Assembly: GCF_024642105.1 (NCBI RefSeq)
Contig: NZ_JAHEBT010000057.1
Location: 1 to 57,854 of the forward strand
Direction: 5' to 3'
Origin: Flavobacterium sp.
GTDB taxonomy: Bacteria > Bacteroidota > Bacteroidia > Flavobacteriales > Flavobacteriaceae
DNA length: 57,854 nucleotides
The translations under genes were made by a program, and so were the position numbers. The notes beneath the pieces are model-generated. The model was not told the origin of the DNA. It saw nothing but the letters and a program-made list of their open reading frames with translations, and did no database searches. Shown here piece after piece: positions 47,869 through 57,854 of the stretch. Position 1 is the first letter of the stretch; every line of letters starts with the position of its first letter.

Positions 47869-50800
47869 ATGATTAAAATAAATTCATTGTTCAATTTTAA
47901 AGTTCGAACAAATTTTAAATTAGCATTTTTCTTATTTATTTATTTTATATGTTCTTTTAATTCTAATGCTCAATATTTAGGAGGTAATGGAAGTGGTTAT
48001 ACAATGGCTAATGAAGGTTTACCTCCAGGTAATGTAACAGTTGTTTCTTCGGGAGGAGATAGCCAGGGTTCTACTACATGGAATTACAATAATGGCTTAA
48101 TTACAATAAATGGAAATATTGTAACAATTAATGCTTCAGATATATTAGCATTTGTTAATTCTGCTCCTTTAACAATCTCTGCTAATTCAATAAATTTTAA
48201 TGCAAGTTTTTCTAGTAATTCAACAAATGCTATTTCTTTAATTGCTATAGGAAATATTATTTTAAATAATCCAATAAGTACTTCTGGACCTCTAGAAATT
48301 TCGGGTGCTTCAATTGCAATAAATAACACATTATCAGCTACAAATTCTAGTATTACTTTATCGGCTAGTACAGGTGTTACTCAAACCAACCCATTAGTAG
48401 CAAATGATTTAATTTTGCAGGGTTCAGGTACATTTACATTAGATAATATAGATAATAATGTAGTTAGTTTAAGTGGTGGTACTAGTGCTAGATTAGGAAG
48501 TCTAAGATTTGTTGATGCTGCAGGAGGTTTAATTATACATGAATTAAATTTAGGGTCGACGGCTTCAAATGGTACGCTTCGAATTGAAACGTTAAATGGT
48601 AATATTACTATTGGTCAAAATATTACAACTACATCTACTGCATCAGAAGCTATTTTAATTAATGCAGCTAAAAACGATTCAATTGGAATAGCAACCGGAG
48701 GTAACATATTGATCACAGGAAGTCCTATTATTACTACAGGATTAGGAGGAATAGTAAAATTATTTAGTGGAGATGAATCACTTAGTACTGGCTTAACAGC
48801 TCTTGTTGGAGGTATTTCAAATATTCGTGCTAATGTAGACGAAACATCATCATCAATAGTTCCTTCATTAATTTCGGGTAAAAGTTATGCTCTTTATAGA
48901 ACTAACACTGCACCATTAGAACCAACTAACTTAATTGGTACACCAGGTAATACCTTGGTTTCTATCGCATTTACTTCTGGATCTAATGGTGGTTCTGCAA
49001 TTACACGATATGAATATTCGCTTAATAATGGTACTTGGACATCTGCAAGTCAAATAAGCTCCCCTATAACTATAACAGGATTAACCAATGGAACAGCTTA
49101 TTCTATTAAATTAAGGGCTGTAAATAATATTGGAAATGGAGCTGTTAGTGACGCTATTTCAGTGACACCCGTTACAACACCATCTGCTCCAACTAACTTA
49201 ATTGCTAGTCCAGGTAATACCTTAGTTTCAATTTCATTTACTTCTGGATCTACTGGTGGTTCTGCAATTACACGATATGAATATTCACTTAATAATGGTA
49301 GCTGGACAACAGCTACTCAAACAAGCTCTCCTATAACTATTACTGGACTAACTAATGGAACTACTCTTAATATTAAACTAAGAGCTGTAAATTCTGTTGG
49401 AAATGGTGCGGAAAGTATTGCTGTTACAACAATGGCTGTAAATCCAACACTAACAGTAAGTAATACTACACTTTCGACCATTACAAATTGTTTGGCCCCA
49501 AGGATAATTCCGAACCACTCATCGGGTATAGCTGATTTCCCAATTACCTCTTCGGATATTATCAATTTAAGGGTCGCTGATCCATTTGCATCGGTACTTT
49601 CTTATACGCCTTATTTAGTGTATCAAAATGCTTCAGATGGTAAATATTATCTTTCTAATTTATATCCTGATAATGGCACTCTAATTGGTCATACTACTGC
49701 GGGTAACTTGAACCAGTTATTGGCTGCTAATCCAGGACTGGAAGTTCGTGGTGGTAATTTCCCTGGAGCTAATTTTGAAACTAACTTTAACAAAGCTACA
49801 GGAATAGCATCACAAGCCAATTCTCGTTTAACCTATTATGAGACCTTTACAGTATCAGGACAGTCTTTAACATCTAATGTTACTATTACGCCACCAACTA
49901 ATTTTCAGTTGTCAGTTAATCAAACCTCTTGGATAGGTGCATCTTCGGTTATTACTTTAACGCCATCTTCTGGAACATTGGCCTCTACTGCTGTATACGT
50001 TCGTCCAATACCAAACATTACTCCTGGTACTTACTCAGAAAATATAAGTATTGTATCTGGTGCTTTATCAAGCTCGAAGGCAGTTACCGCTACTATTAAT
50101 GCTCCGATTGTCATTACAAGTCAACCTGCTCCTTTAGTTTTTGCTTGTCAAAACTCAACACAAACACTGACTGCATCAGTAACAGGAACGGGATTAACTT
50201 ATCAGTGGTTTTCAAATACAACTAATTCAACAACTGGCGGGACCAGTTTAGGTAGTGCTAATGGTGCACAAACAGCTTCTTTAACCATTAGTACTACTAC
50301 AGTAGGTACAAAATACTATTATCTTATTATTTCAGGAACGTGTGGATCTGTAATTAGTACAGTAACTACTTTAACTGTAACGGCTCCTTCGGTTGGAGGA
50401 AACGCAACCGCAACTGCTACTACTGTATGTCCTAATACTACTACAAGCTTAAGTGTTTCAGGTTATACTGCCAATTCTATTCAATGGCAACAATCGGCAA
50501 ATGGAACCACAGGTTGGGTTAATGTTAGCGGAGGTTCTGGAGCTACAACATTTAACTATACAACTACTGAATTAACTAGCCCTACTTACTACAGAGCGGT
50601 AGTAGCCAATGGCTCTTGTAATTCTGCTGTTAGTACTACTGTAGCAATAGCTATCCATGCCCCTTCGACAGGAGGTACTGCATCTGTTCCAAATAGTCTT
50701 TTAGCTGCAGGAGCAAGTACTACAATTAGTTTAACAGGTCATACAGGAGCGATTCAATGGCAACAATCTACAGATGGGAATGTTTGGACCTCTGTCGCCT

Positions 50801-53800
50801 CTGGTACAGGCGCTACAACCGCATCATATACCACTTCTTCTTTATTAAATTCGACTTACTTCCGTGCTGAAGTAAACAACGCTTCTTGTAATCTGGTATA
50901 CAGCAACGCTGTGTTGTTGACCATTCCATATAATATCAATTTGAGTTCATTAGCAATAGGTACAGGAACTTTAACTCCAACTTTTAATTCAAGCACATTG
51001 GATTATGCTGTTGTTTTAAATGCAGGAGCGACTAGTTTTAGTTTTACGCCCACTTTAAATGATAGTAATGGAACTATTACAATAAATGGAGTTACACACA
51101 CTAATGCTAGTTCATTTTCGGATGCTATCAATGGTCAATCAAAATCCTTTTTAATCAGAGCGACATCTGCAGACGGAATGAGTTCTAAAGAATATCGATT
51201 GAATATATTGGTACCAACAGTAAGCAATTCATTTTCTGTATCACCCACTTCAGTAAAAGAAGGAGATGCTTATATCAATTTTATTGTGACGGGAACACCT
51301 GGTGCAAAGGTGTCTTTTGAATTAGCGGCAATTACAGCCAGGGGGAAAGGGATCGATTATGGGGCGCTATCCTCTGTAACTACTGTTGGACAATCAGATT
51401 TAGAGACCTCTATTGATATGGGAGTTACATGGACGCGATTCAATAATTTTATTGCAATACCATCCAATACACTTTTATGGGTTCGTACTCCAATAATTGA
51501 TGATGAAATTATTGAACCTGACGAACTTTTAAAATTAATAGTATATCCTCTTACTGAAACTTTTGATGGTAAAGAGATAATAGATGTTAATAATGAACGA
51601 TTTAATTTAGACTTTACAACTCTTGTATCAGGAACGGCAAAACGAGTTGGTGCAATATATAGAACGGCATTGTTTACAGTTAATGGGGTTCAATTACACG
51701 CACGAGCTAGGGTTACTGCAATTAGTAATGTAGTCTCTAGCCCATGGGGGGATTATTTAATTGATAAAGCTGGCACAGGTTTTACACCCGTTTTAAATTC
51801 GGATAGTAGTAGCGGAAGTTATATGAACTTTGAGATAAAGTTTTACAAAGGCAATACTACTGTAGAAGTTGCATTAAAGGATTTTACCGTAACTATAAAT
51901 GGTTTGTACTCAAAAAGTTCACTACAGTTAAATAAATTTACAAGTTATCGTTTAGGTAACACCTCTACTATTAGTGTAACACCGACACTTGATGGTGCAG
52001 TATTTAATGGCTCAGGAAGTTCAAAAATAGGATTTAACGAACAAAATTCTATAATTGTAAACTATAGTAATCCAGTCAATTCGATACAGCTTTCGTCAAA
52101 GGTTAATGGAAGTACTAAAAAGTTAAGTTATTCTGGTTACAATACTGTAGAATTTGAAATGTTATTTGGAGATTATTCGAATGATTTTAGTATTCAGAAT
52201 CCTAAAGGGACGTTTACATCTGCATCCGCAGATGCTACAATTGTAGATAACGAACCAATACAACTTAAAATTTCGAATCCAGTACTTACTAAAGCTAAGT
52301 CATATTCGGGTACTACTACTGCAGCAGTTGTTAAAGGTGTTGTGATTGGAATAAAATCAGGAGATGATGTAACTGTGACGGCTGTAGCTACTTATGAAAA
52401 TGCTTCAGTGGGAGTTGCCAAAAAAATCACAGTAGTTTATAGTATTTCTGGAGTTAATAGTGCTAATTATATTGCTCCATTACCCTTTGAAGTAACAGAT
52501 GGTGTAATTAATCCTTTAGACTTAGTAATTACTCCAACGGCTGGTTTGACTAAAGTTTATGGTACTCCAGATCCAATTTTAACTTATACTACATCAGGAG
52601 CTTTAGCGGGAGAAACTCCGTTGATTAATGGTGTATTGGTTCGAGCTGTAGGGAATAGTGTCGGTAATTATGCTATCTCAATTGGGTCGCTGATGATGAA
52701 TGATAACGGTACATTTAAAGCAACAAATTACAACCTGATTCTATCGCCTAATAGTAACTTTAGTATTACTAAAGCTCCGTTAACGGTTCAAGTTTTAGAT
52801 GATAGTAAGTTTGTTACTAAGCCAGATGTAATTGGCTATGCAGGTGTTAGCTATATAGGATTTGTATTTGGTGAAACGAAAGCGGTTTTGGATGAGAGCA
52901 ATTTAACTATTTCAAGAAGTAATGTTGGCGAGGAGATTGCGGGAGAGTATGTTGGTGTATTAAATGCAACAGGTGTAGCTGCTTCTAATTATGAGTTGAA
53001 TTATCAGTCAGGGAATTATACTATTATTGCTGCAGATCAATTACGAGTACAACTTCAAAACGCAGAAGCGGCTTATGGTGCTGTAGCCAGCTACCAAGTG
53101 GTGTCTGCTCAATATTTATCCTCTTCTAATTCAACTGTGGTTGACTTAACACAGAATGCAACAATTTCTAACAACAAGGTAACTGTTACCGATGGTTCAG
53201 GTGGTTCTGCAATTTTTGATATTATTCCTTTACAGCCTGCATATAGCAGTACGAGTAGGCTTAAGGTAGGAAACTATGAACTAGATGCAACCAATATAAT
53301 TATTGCTAGTTCTAACTTTAATAATTCCATTGTGTTGCAAGGAAACTTAAGAGTTACAGCCCGAAATCTGACAATAGCTATCACAAACGGTCTAACTAAA
53401 ATTTATGATGGGAATACGTTAATGAATAATGTAACACTTTCTACAACTGATGCTTTTTTTGGTGATAAAGTAGCACCTACAGGTTCAGGTGTTTATTCAA
53501 GTAAGAATGCGGGTTCTCCATCTTATGTTGTTAGTAATATTGTGCTTTCAGGAGTTGATAGCGAAAATTACTATGTTAATGGAGGAGCTTCAGCAACTAT
53601 TAATGGAAATAATGGTCTCATTACTACTCGAACTTTATTTATTATTCCAAACAATAACCAAAGTAAGATATTTGGGGATTTAAATCCTATTTTATCTTAT
53701 AATTATAGTGGTCATTTAGGTAATGAAACGCCTAATTTTTCTGGAGCTTTAAGTAGAATTAGCGGTGAAAATGTAGGGGTTTATCCGATTACAATAGGAA

Positions 53801-56800
53801 CTTTAGCAACTGCTGATCAATCCAGTTTTTTAGCGACTAATTATACTTTGGAATTTACATCAGGAATTGCATTTACAATTACTAAAAAACAATTTTCTAT
53901 ATCAGATTTAACTATTAGTTCCCCTCAATCGGTAATTTATAGTGGTCAGCTCCATACACCAGAACCACAGGTAAGTTATAATTCAATTGTTTTAGTGAAA
54001 GGAACTGATTTTACCTATTCGTATTCTAATAACAAAGCTGCGGGTATTGCAACTGTTTCTATAACTGGAACGGGGAATTATTCAGGTATGGCAACCATTA
54101 CCTTTGAGATTCAACCTAAATTACTTAGTATTACAGCTACATCAAGTAGTTCAAAAGTATACGGTGATCAAGATCCTGTTTTTTCTTATTCATTTTCAGG
54201 AACAATAGCTGGTGAAGTACCGCTATTTACCGGTGCCTTAAGTAGAGAGTTTGGCGAGAATGTTGGAGTTTATGATTATAATCTTGGAGATTTAACTATA
54301 GGAAATACCTCGACATTTAATGCATTAAACTATTATTTAGCCCTTTCTAATAATGAAACCTTAACAATAACTAAGGCGCCTTTAACCATTACTGTTAATG
54401 ACAATAGTAAGTTTGTAACGCAAAATGATGCTGTAGGCTATGCTGGGATTTCAATAACTGGACTGCAATTTGGAGAAACTAGAGCCGTTTTAAATGATAC
54501 CAATTTGGTTATTACAAGAACCAACTCCGGTGTGCAAAGTGCTGGAGTATATAGCAATGTATTAGTAGCCAGCGGCTTAACATCTGACAATTATTCATTT
54601 ACTTATGTGCCAGCGGATTTTACGATACTAGCCGCAGATCAATTAGTTGTTAAAGTAGCTGATGTTCAGACTGTTTATGGTGGTATTGCCAATTATACCT
54701 TAGTATCTGCTAAATACATGATTGCAGGCAATACTATAGTAGATTTAACATCGAGTACCACTATTAGTAATGGAGTAGTTACGGTTCAAGATGGATCATC
54801 TGGATCAGCAATATTTACTATTGCAGTTGTGAATCCAATTTTAAGTACTTCATCAAAATTAGCAGTTGGTTCTTATGCCTTAGGTGCTTCCAACAGTATT
54901 GAAACTACAACAAATTTCAATAACACAATTGAAATACAAGGAATTCATACGGTAGTTCCAAAAGAGTTATTGGTTACTGTTACTAGTTCAAAAATAAAAG
55001 TATATGACGGGAATGATCTCATGCCACCAGTGGTTTTATCGGTTGTCAACAAATACCCTTTAGATTTGGTAAGTGCAACAGGATCTGGTCAATTTGATGG
55101 TGCTTCTGTTGGAGATAAAACCTATACCATATCTAATATAATTGTTTCAGGCGCTGATGCAAGAAATTATTATATCAACGGTGGAGCATCGACAATACTA
55201 GTAGCTACAGATGGTAAAATTACTAAACGCTCGCTTGAGATTGTACCTAAAACTGGTCAATCTAAGGTTTTTGGACAATTAGACCCTCAATTTGAATATA
55301 ATTACTCAGGAAATGTAAATGGAGAAACACCAATGTTTTCAGGTGGTTTGGCTAGAGTAACGGGTGAAGCTCCAGGTACTTATTTAATTAATGTGGGTAA
55401 CTTACAATTATCATCACAAGGATCTTTAGAACCATCTAATTATAATTTATCTTTTTTTAATAATGTTAGTTTTACAATTGGAAGAAAACATATTTCATCT
55501 GGAAGTATTATAATTAATCCAATTCAAGATTTAACCTATAGTGGTCAGGCTCAACTGCCCTTGCCTGTAATTAAAGACAGTATAATTGATTTAGTAAGTG
55601 GTGTAGATTACACACTTACTTATTCTAACCATATTAATGTAGGAACAGCAACTATAACTATTGTAGGTATCGGTTCCTATACTGGAACCAAAACAGTTAC
55701 ATTTAGAATTAAGGAGAAACAATTAATAATAAGTCCAACTACTGGATTGACTAAAGTATATGGTGACTTAGATCCTATTTTGACCTACGGATTTTCAGGT
55801 GCTATTTCAGGAGAAATGCCATTATTTACTGGTACTCTTTCTAGGAATATTGGAGAAAATGTAGGGTCTTATACACTAGTACGAGGTACTTTAGGGTTGG
55901 CTGACAATGGAAGTTTTAAGGCTAGTAATTATTTAGTTACTTTGGTTGAAAATGTTAGTTTATCTATTACGAAAGCAAACTTAATAGTAAAGGTAAATAA
56001 CGATAGTAAATTTGTTACTAGACCTGACACAAGTGGTTATGCAGGAATTAGTTTTCTTGGTTTTAAGTTTGGAGAAAATTCCAATGTGATTGATCAAACA
56101 GGATTAATCATTACCCGAACCAATGCAGGAGCATCAGGAGTTGAATTGGCACAATTCTATCCGGGGGTTCTATCTGCTTCAGGTCTTGCTTCAGGTAATT
56201 ATAATTTTATTTATCAGTCTGGAGACTATACAATTGTTGGCGCTGATCAATTATTAGTTAAAGTAACCAATCTTCAAACTACATACGGTACAACTAGCAA
56301 CTATGAAATTGCCTCTGCACAATATGTTAGTACTGGAAACACAATAGTAGATTTAACTTCTAGCACAACAGTAGTTAATGGAACAGTAACAGTTCAAGAC
56401 GGATCATCTGGTGGTGCAGTTTTTGATATTTCTGTTGTAAATACAATTTATAGTACATCAGGAAAATTAAAAGTAGGTACCTATATTTTACAAGCTAATA
56501 ATATTGTTGAAACCAGTGCTAATTTTAACAACACTATTATTGTTCAAGGGATTCAAACTGTTATACCTAAAGCTCTAACACCAAGTATTACTAGTGCTAA
56601 AACAAAAGTATATGATGGAAACCGCCAAATGCCTAGTTTAACATTAGCATTGGCACCAATCCAAGCTCAGGATATTGTTACTGCAACAGGAACTGCTTTA
56701 TTTGATAGTCCTAATGGTGGAACGCAGTCTTATAAAATTACCGATATTATCTTATCAGGAACAGATTCTAATAACTATTTTGTAACTGGGGGGACTAGTG

Positions 56801-57854
56801 CTATAATTTCTGGAACCGATGGATTGATTTCTAAACGCGCACTTACAGTCACAGTTGATAATAAAAATAAATTTAGAGACACATCAGATCCTTTATTTAC
56901 AGTGGTTGTTACAGGCTTAATTAGTGGTGAAACATTGTCAAATCTTTCGGGTAGTTTAACCACATCTAGAGCTCCTGGAGAAGCTTTGGGCACATATGCT
57001 ATATCCTCTGCAGGTTTAATATCAGATAATTATTCATTTACATATGTTCCAGGAATATTGACAATAGAGACATCAAATGTTAGCCCAACAGATATTACAA
57101 TTAGTTCCAATATAATTATAGAAAATAATTCAATTGGATCTATACTTGGCGCATTAAGTACAACAGACGCTAACTTAGATGATACACATGCGTATACTTT
57201 AGTTAGTGGTGTAGGAGCTACGGATAACACTTTTTTTACTATAGTAGGTAATCAATTAAGATCAAATGAAGTTTTTGATTTTGAGACGAAAAACAATTAC
57301 AGTGTGCGAATAAGAACTACTGATTCTGAGGGATTATTTTTCGATAAGGTTATTACAATTACCGTTAATGATAGTAACGAATCACCAACAGATATTGGGT
57401 TAACTAGTAGTTCTATAAATGAGAATGTTACTGTAAATACAATTGTTGGAGTATTGAGTACTACCGATGTAGATTCAAACAATACCCATGCATACACACT
57501 TGTTAGTGGTATTGGAGATTCAGATAACAATGTGTTTACTATAGTTGGTTCTGATTTAAAAATTACGTCTAGCCCTGATTATGAGACAAAATCGTCTTAT
57601 AGTATTCGTGTACGTTCGACTGATCAAGGGGGATTATTTTTTGATAAGGTTATTACAATTACTGTTAATGATAGTAACGAATCACCAACAAACATTGGGT
57701 TAACTAGTAGTTCCATAAATGAGAATGTTACTTTAAATACAATTGTTGGAGTATTGAGTACTACCGATGTAGATTCAAACAATACCCATGCATACACACT
57801 TGTTAGTGGTATTGGAGATTCAGATAACAATGTGTTTACTATAGTTGGTTCTGA
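47869..57854 (+). CDS. Giant repetitive surface adhesin (MBG/cadherin/Ig-like repeats), partial, open at the right edge
   Basis: One uninterrupted frame of 3,328 codons from ATG 47869 to the window end. Signal peptide (LAFFLFIYFICSFNSNAQ), then a beta-helix-like region (about 25-340), fibronectin type III-like repeats (about 345-525; PTNLIASPGNTLVSISFTSG), Ig-like domains (about 750-1010), a cadherin-like beta-sandwich (about 1025-1115), a Calx-beta-like part and YDG/MBG repeats in a ~1.6-kb super-repeat, e.g. ADQLVVKVADVQTVYGG near 2256. Cadherin-like repeats of exactly 100 residues start near 3065. SprB-like adhesins of this type are moved by gliding motors and secreted by T9SS; a C-terminal sorting domain would lie beyond the window. 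Confidence 0.9.
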   Translation, partial: MIKINSLFNFKVRTNFKLAFFLFIYFICSFNSNAQYLGGNGSGYTMANEGLPPGNVTVVSSGGDSQGSTTWNYNNGLITINGNIVTINASDILAFVNSAPLTISANSINFNASFSSNSTNAISLIAIGNIILNNPISTSGPLEISGASIAINNTLSATNSSITLSASTGVTQTNPLVANDLILQGSGTFTLDNIDNNVVSLSGGTSARLGSLRFVDAAGGLIIHELNLGSTASNGTLRIETLNGNITIGQNITTTSTASEAILINAAKNDSIGIATGGNILITGSPIITTGLGGIVKLFSGDESLSTGLTALVGGISNIRANVDETSSSIVPSLISGKSYALYRTNTAPLEPTNLIGTPGNTLVSIAFTSGSNGGSAITRYEYSLNNGTWTSASQISSPITITGLTNGTAYSIKLRAVNNIGNGAVSDAISVTPVTTPSAPTNLIASPGNTLVSISFTSGSTGGSAITRYEYSLNNGSWTTATQTSSPITITGLTNGTTLNIKLRAVNSVGNGAESIAVTTMAVNPTLTVSNTTLSTITNCLAPRIIPNHSSGIADFPITSSDIINLRVADPFASVLSYTPYLVYQNASDGKYYLSNLYPDNGTLIGHTTAGNLNQLLAANPGLEVRGGNFPGANFETNFNKATGIASQANSRLTYYETFTVSGQSLTSNVTITPPTNFQLSVNQTSWIGASSVITLTPSSGTLASTAVYVRPIPNITPGTYSENISIVSGALSSSKAVTATINAPIVITSQPAPLVFACQNSTQTLTASVTGTGLTYQWFSNTTNSTTGGTSLGSANGAQTASLTISTTTVGTKYYYLIISGTCGSVISTVTTLTVTAPSVGGNATATATTVCPNTTTSLSVSGYTANSIQWQQSANGTTGWVNVSGGSGATTFNYTTTELTSPTYYRAVVANGSCNSAVSTTVAIAIHAPSTGGTASVPNSLLAAGASTTISLTGHTGAIQWQQSTDGNVWTSVASGTGATTASYTTSSLLNSTYFRAEVNNASCNLVYSNAVLLTIPYNINLSSLAIGTGTLTPTFNSSTLDYAVVLNAGATSFSFTPTLNDSNGTITINGVTHTNASSFSDAINGQSKSFLIRATSADGMSSKEYRLNILVPTVSNSFSVSPTSVKEGDAYINFIVTGTPGAKVSFELAAITARGKGIDYGALSSVTTVGQSDLETSIDMGVTWTRFNNFIAIPSNTLLWVRTPIIDDEIIEPDELLKLIVYPLTETFDGKEIIDVNNERFNLDFTTLVSGTAKRVGAIYRTALFTVNGVQLHARARVTAISNVVSSPWGDYLIDKAGTGFTPVLNSDSSSGSYMNFEIKFYKGNTTVEVALKDFTVTINGLYSKSSLQLNKFTSYRLGNTSTISVTPTLDGAVFNGSGSSKIGFNEQNSIIVNYSNPVNSIQLSSKVNGSTKKLSYSGYNTVEFEMLFGDYSNDFSIQNPKGTFTSASADATIVDNEPIQLKISNPVLTKAKSYSGTTTAAVVKGVVIGIKSGDDVTVTAVATYENASVGVAKKITVVYSISGVNSANYIAPLPFEVTDGVINPLDLVITPTAGLTKVYGTPDPILTYTTSGALAGETPLINGVLVRAVGNSVGNYAISIGSLMMNDNGTFKATNYNLILSPNSNFSITKAPLTVQVLDDSKFVTKPDVIGYAGVSYIGFVFGETKAVLDESNLTISRSNVGEEIAGEYVGVLNATGVAASNYELNYQSGNYTIIAADQLRVQLQNAEAAYGAVASYQVVSAQYLSSSNSTVVDLTQNATISNNKVTVTDGSGGSAIFDIIPLQPAYSSTSRLKVGNYELDATNIIIASSNFNNSIVLQGNLRVTARNLTIAITNGLTKIYDGNTLMNNVTLSTTDAFFGDKVAPTGSGVYSSKNAGSPSYVVSNIVLSGVDSENYYVNGGASATINGNNGLITTRTLFIIPNNNQSKIFGDLNPILSYNYSGHLGNETPNFSGALSRISGENVGVYPITIGTLATADQSSFLATNYTLEFTSGIAFTITKKQFSISDLTISSPQSVIYSGQLHTPEPQVSYNSIVLVKGTDFTYSYSNNKAAGIATVSITGTGNYSGMATITFEIQPKLLSITATSSSSKVYGDQDPVFSYSFSGTIAGEVPLFTGALSREFGENVGVYDYNLGDLTIGNTSTFNALNYYLALSNNETLTITKAPLTITVNDNSKFVTQNDAVGYAGISITGLQFGETRAVLNDTNLVITRTNSGVQSAGVYSNVLVASGLTSDNYSFTYVPADFTILAADQLVVKVADVQTVYGGIANYTLVSAKYMIAGNTIVDLTSSTTISNGVVTVQDGSSGSAIFTIAVVNPILSTSSKLAVGSYALGASNSIETTTNFNNTIEIQGIHTVVPKELLVTVTSSKIKVYDGNDLMPPVVLSVVNKYPLDLVSATGSGQFDGASVGDKTYTISNIIVSGADARNYYINGGASTILVATDGKITKRSLEIVPKTGQSKVFGQLDPQFEYNYSGNVNGETPMFSGGLARVTGEAPGTYLINVGNLQLSSQGSLEPSNYNLSFFNNVSFTIGRKHISSGSIIINPIQDLTYSGQAQLPLPVIKDSIIDLVSGVDYTLTYSNHINVGTATITIVGIGSYTGTKTVTFRIKEKQLIISPTTGLTKVYGDLDPILTYGFSGAISGEMPLFTGTLSRNIGENVGSYTLVRGTLGLADNGSFKASNYLVTLVENVSLSITKANLIVKVNNDSKFVTRPDTSGYAGISFLGFKFGENSNVIDQTGLIITRTNAGASGVELAQFYPGVLSASGLASGNYNFIYQSGDYTIVGADQLLVKVTNLQTTYGTTSNYEIASAQYVSTGNTIVDLTSSTTVVNGTVTVQDGSSGGAVFDISVVNTIYSTSGKLKVGTYILQANNIVETSANFNNTIIVQGIQTVIPKALTPSITSAKTKVYDGNRQMPSLTLALAPIQAQDIVTATGTALFDSPNGGTQSYKITDIILSGTDSNNYFVTGGTSAIISGTDGLISKRALTVTVDNKNKFRDTSDPLFTVVVTGLISGETLSNLSGSLTTSRAPGEALGTYAISSAGLISDNYSFTYVPGILTIETSNVSPTDITISSNIIIENNSIGSILGALSTTDANLDDTHAYTLVSGVGATDNTFFTIVGNQLRSNEVFDFETKNNYSVRIRTTDSEGLFFDKVITITVNDSNESPTDIGLTSSSINENVTVNTIVGVLSTTDVDSNNTHAYTLVSGIGDSDNNVFTIVGSDLKITSSPDYETKSSYSIRVRSTDQGGLFFDKVITITVNDSNESPTNIGLTSSSINENVTLNTIVGVLSTTDVDSNNTHAYTLVSGIGDSDNNVFTIVGS
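57362..57854 (+). repeat. 300-bp near-identical tandem repeats (cadherin-like units)
   Basis: 57361-57554 and 57661-57854 are almost base-identical; for example 57481-57540 and 57781-57840 are the same, and 57421-57480 differs from 57721-57780 in one base. Period 300 bp (100 codons). A more diverged unit begins near 57061. Confidence 0.88.

Noticed and set aside
47869..57854. Short minus-strand ORFs opposite the giant adhesin
   Set aside because: Antisense shadows of an intact long coding frame with repeats.
31954..57854. Diversity-generating retroelement acting on the RHS tip or the adhesin
   Set aside because: No reverse transcriptase, Avd-like gene or template repeat was seen.

Overview
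The window looks like the chromosome of a Flavobacterium-like member of the Bacteroidota. It is AT-rich, has several TAnnTTTG-type promoter boxes, encodes a type IX secretion (T9SS) sorting domain and SprB-like MBG/cadherin adhesin repeats, and carries Bacteroidota-type integrases, an RteC-family protein and DUF6266/DUF5675 proteins. No rRNA or convincing tRNA gene was seen.

Positions 1-12.3 kb are ordinary chromosome. They hold the 5' end of prfB with its programmed frameshift, a threonine aldolase, a YbaB-type nucleoid protein, oligopeptidase B, a cysteine-synthase-family enzyme, a YebC-type regulator and gcvT. These are followed by a signalling cluster (LuxR-type regulator, LytTR regulator, small lipoprotein, TPR histidine kinase) and an orphan UmuD-like protein.

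Positions 12.3-41.16 kb are an integrated element. It is bounded by a 75-bp perfect direct repeat (12299-12373 and 41089-41163), has a tyrosine recombinase next to the right copy, and has related arm-type repeats inside both ends. From left to right it carries four parts. (i) A small-gene cassette: DUF6266, DUF5675 and two small membrane proteins, followed by about 750 bp of GC-rich DNA without credible genes. (ii) A defence island on the minus strand: AbiE toxin-antitoxin with paired operators, a HigB-HigA-SecB-like toxin-antitoxin-chaperone operon with paired operators, and a CBASS-type pair (CD-NTase plus patatin phospholipase) mixed with three unknown membrane proteins. The CBASS-region modules are separated by REP-like hairpins, and three units are preceded by copies of an unannotated small basic ORF. 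(iii) A replication/excision-like module: helix-turn-helix protein, DnaD-like protein, DnaC-like ATPase, RteC, and an orphan response regulator closely related to the chromosomal one. It is embedded in heptamer tracts and seven copies of an interspersed hairpin element. (iv) A frameshifted T9SS-sorted repeat protein, a split RHS/YD polymorphic toxin system with a possible immunity protein, an IS1-family insertion lacking its right end, and the integrase.

Positions 41.2-44.5 kb hold an unrecognised three-gene operon, a minimal tyrosine recombinase facing it, and a small unknown gene. Positions 44.5-57.9 kb hold an AraC-type membrane regulator, two exported proteins (one with a formylglycine-generating-enzyme-like domain), and the first 3,328 codons of a giant adhesin that runs off the right edge.

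The most notable observations are: hairpin-delimited CBASS modules with a repeated small-ORF leader; a TACGG-N4/5-CCGTA palindrome shared by the promoters of the chromosomal and element-borne response regulators and by the element's T9SS gene; the TAC operon; and the GC-rich region, which may be a structured RNA.
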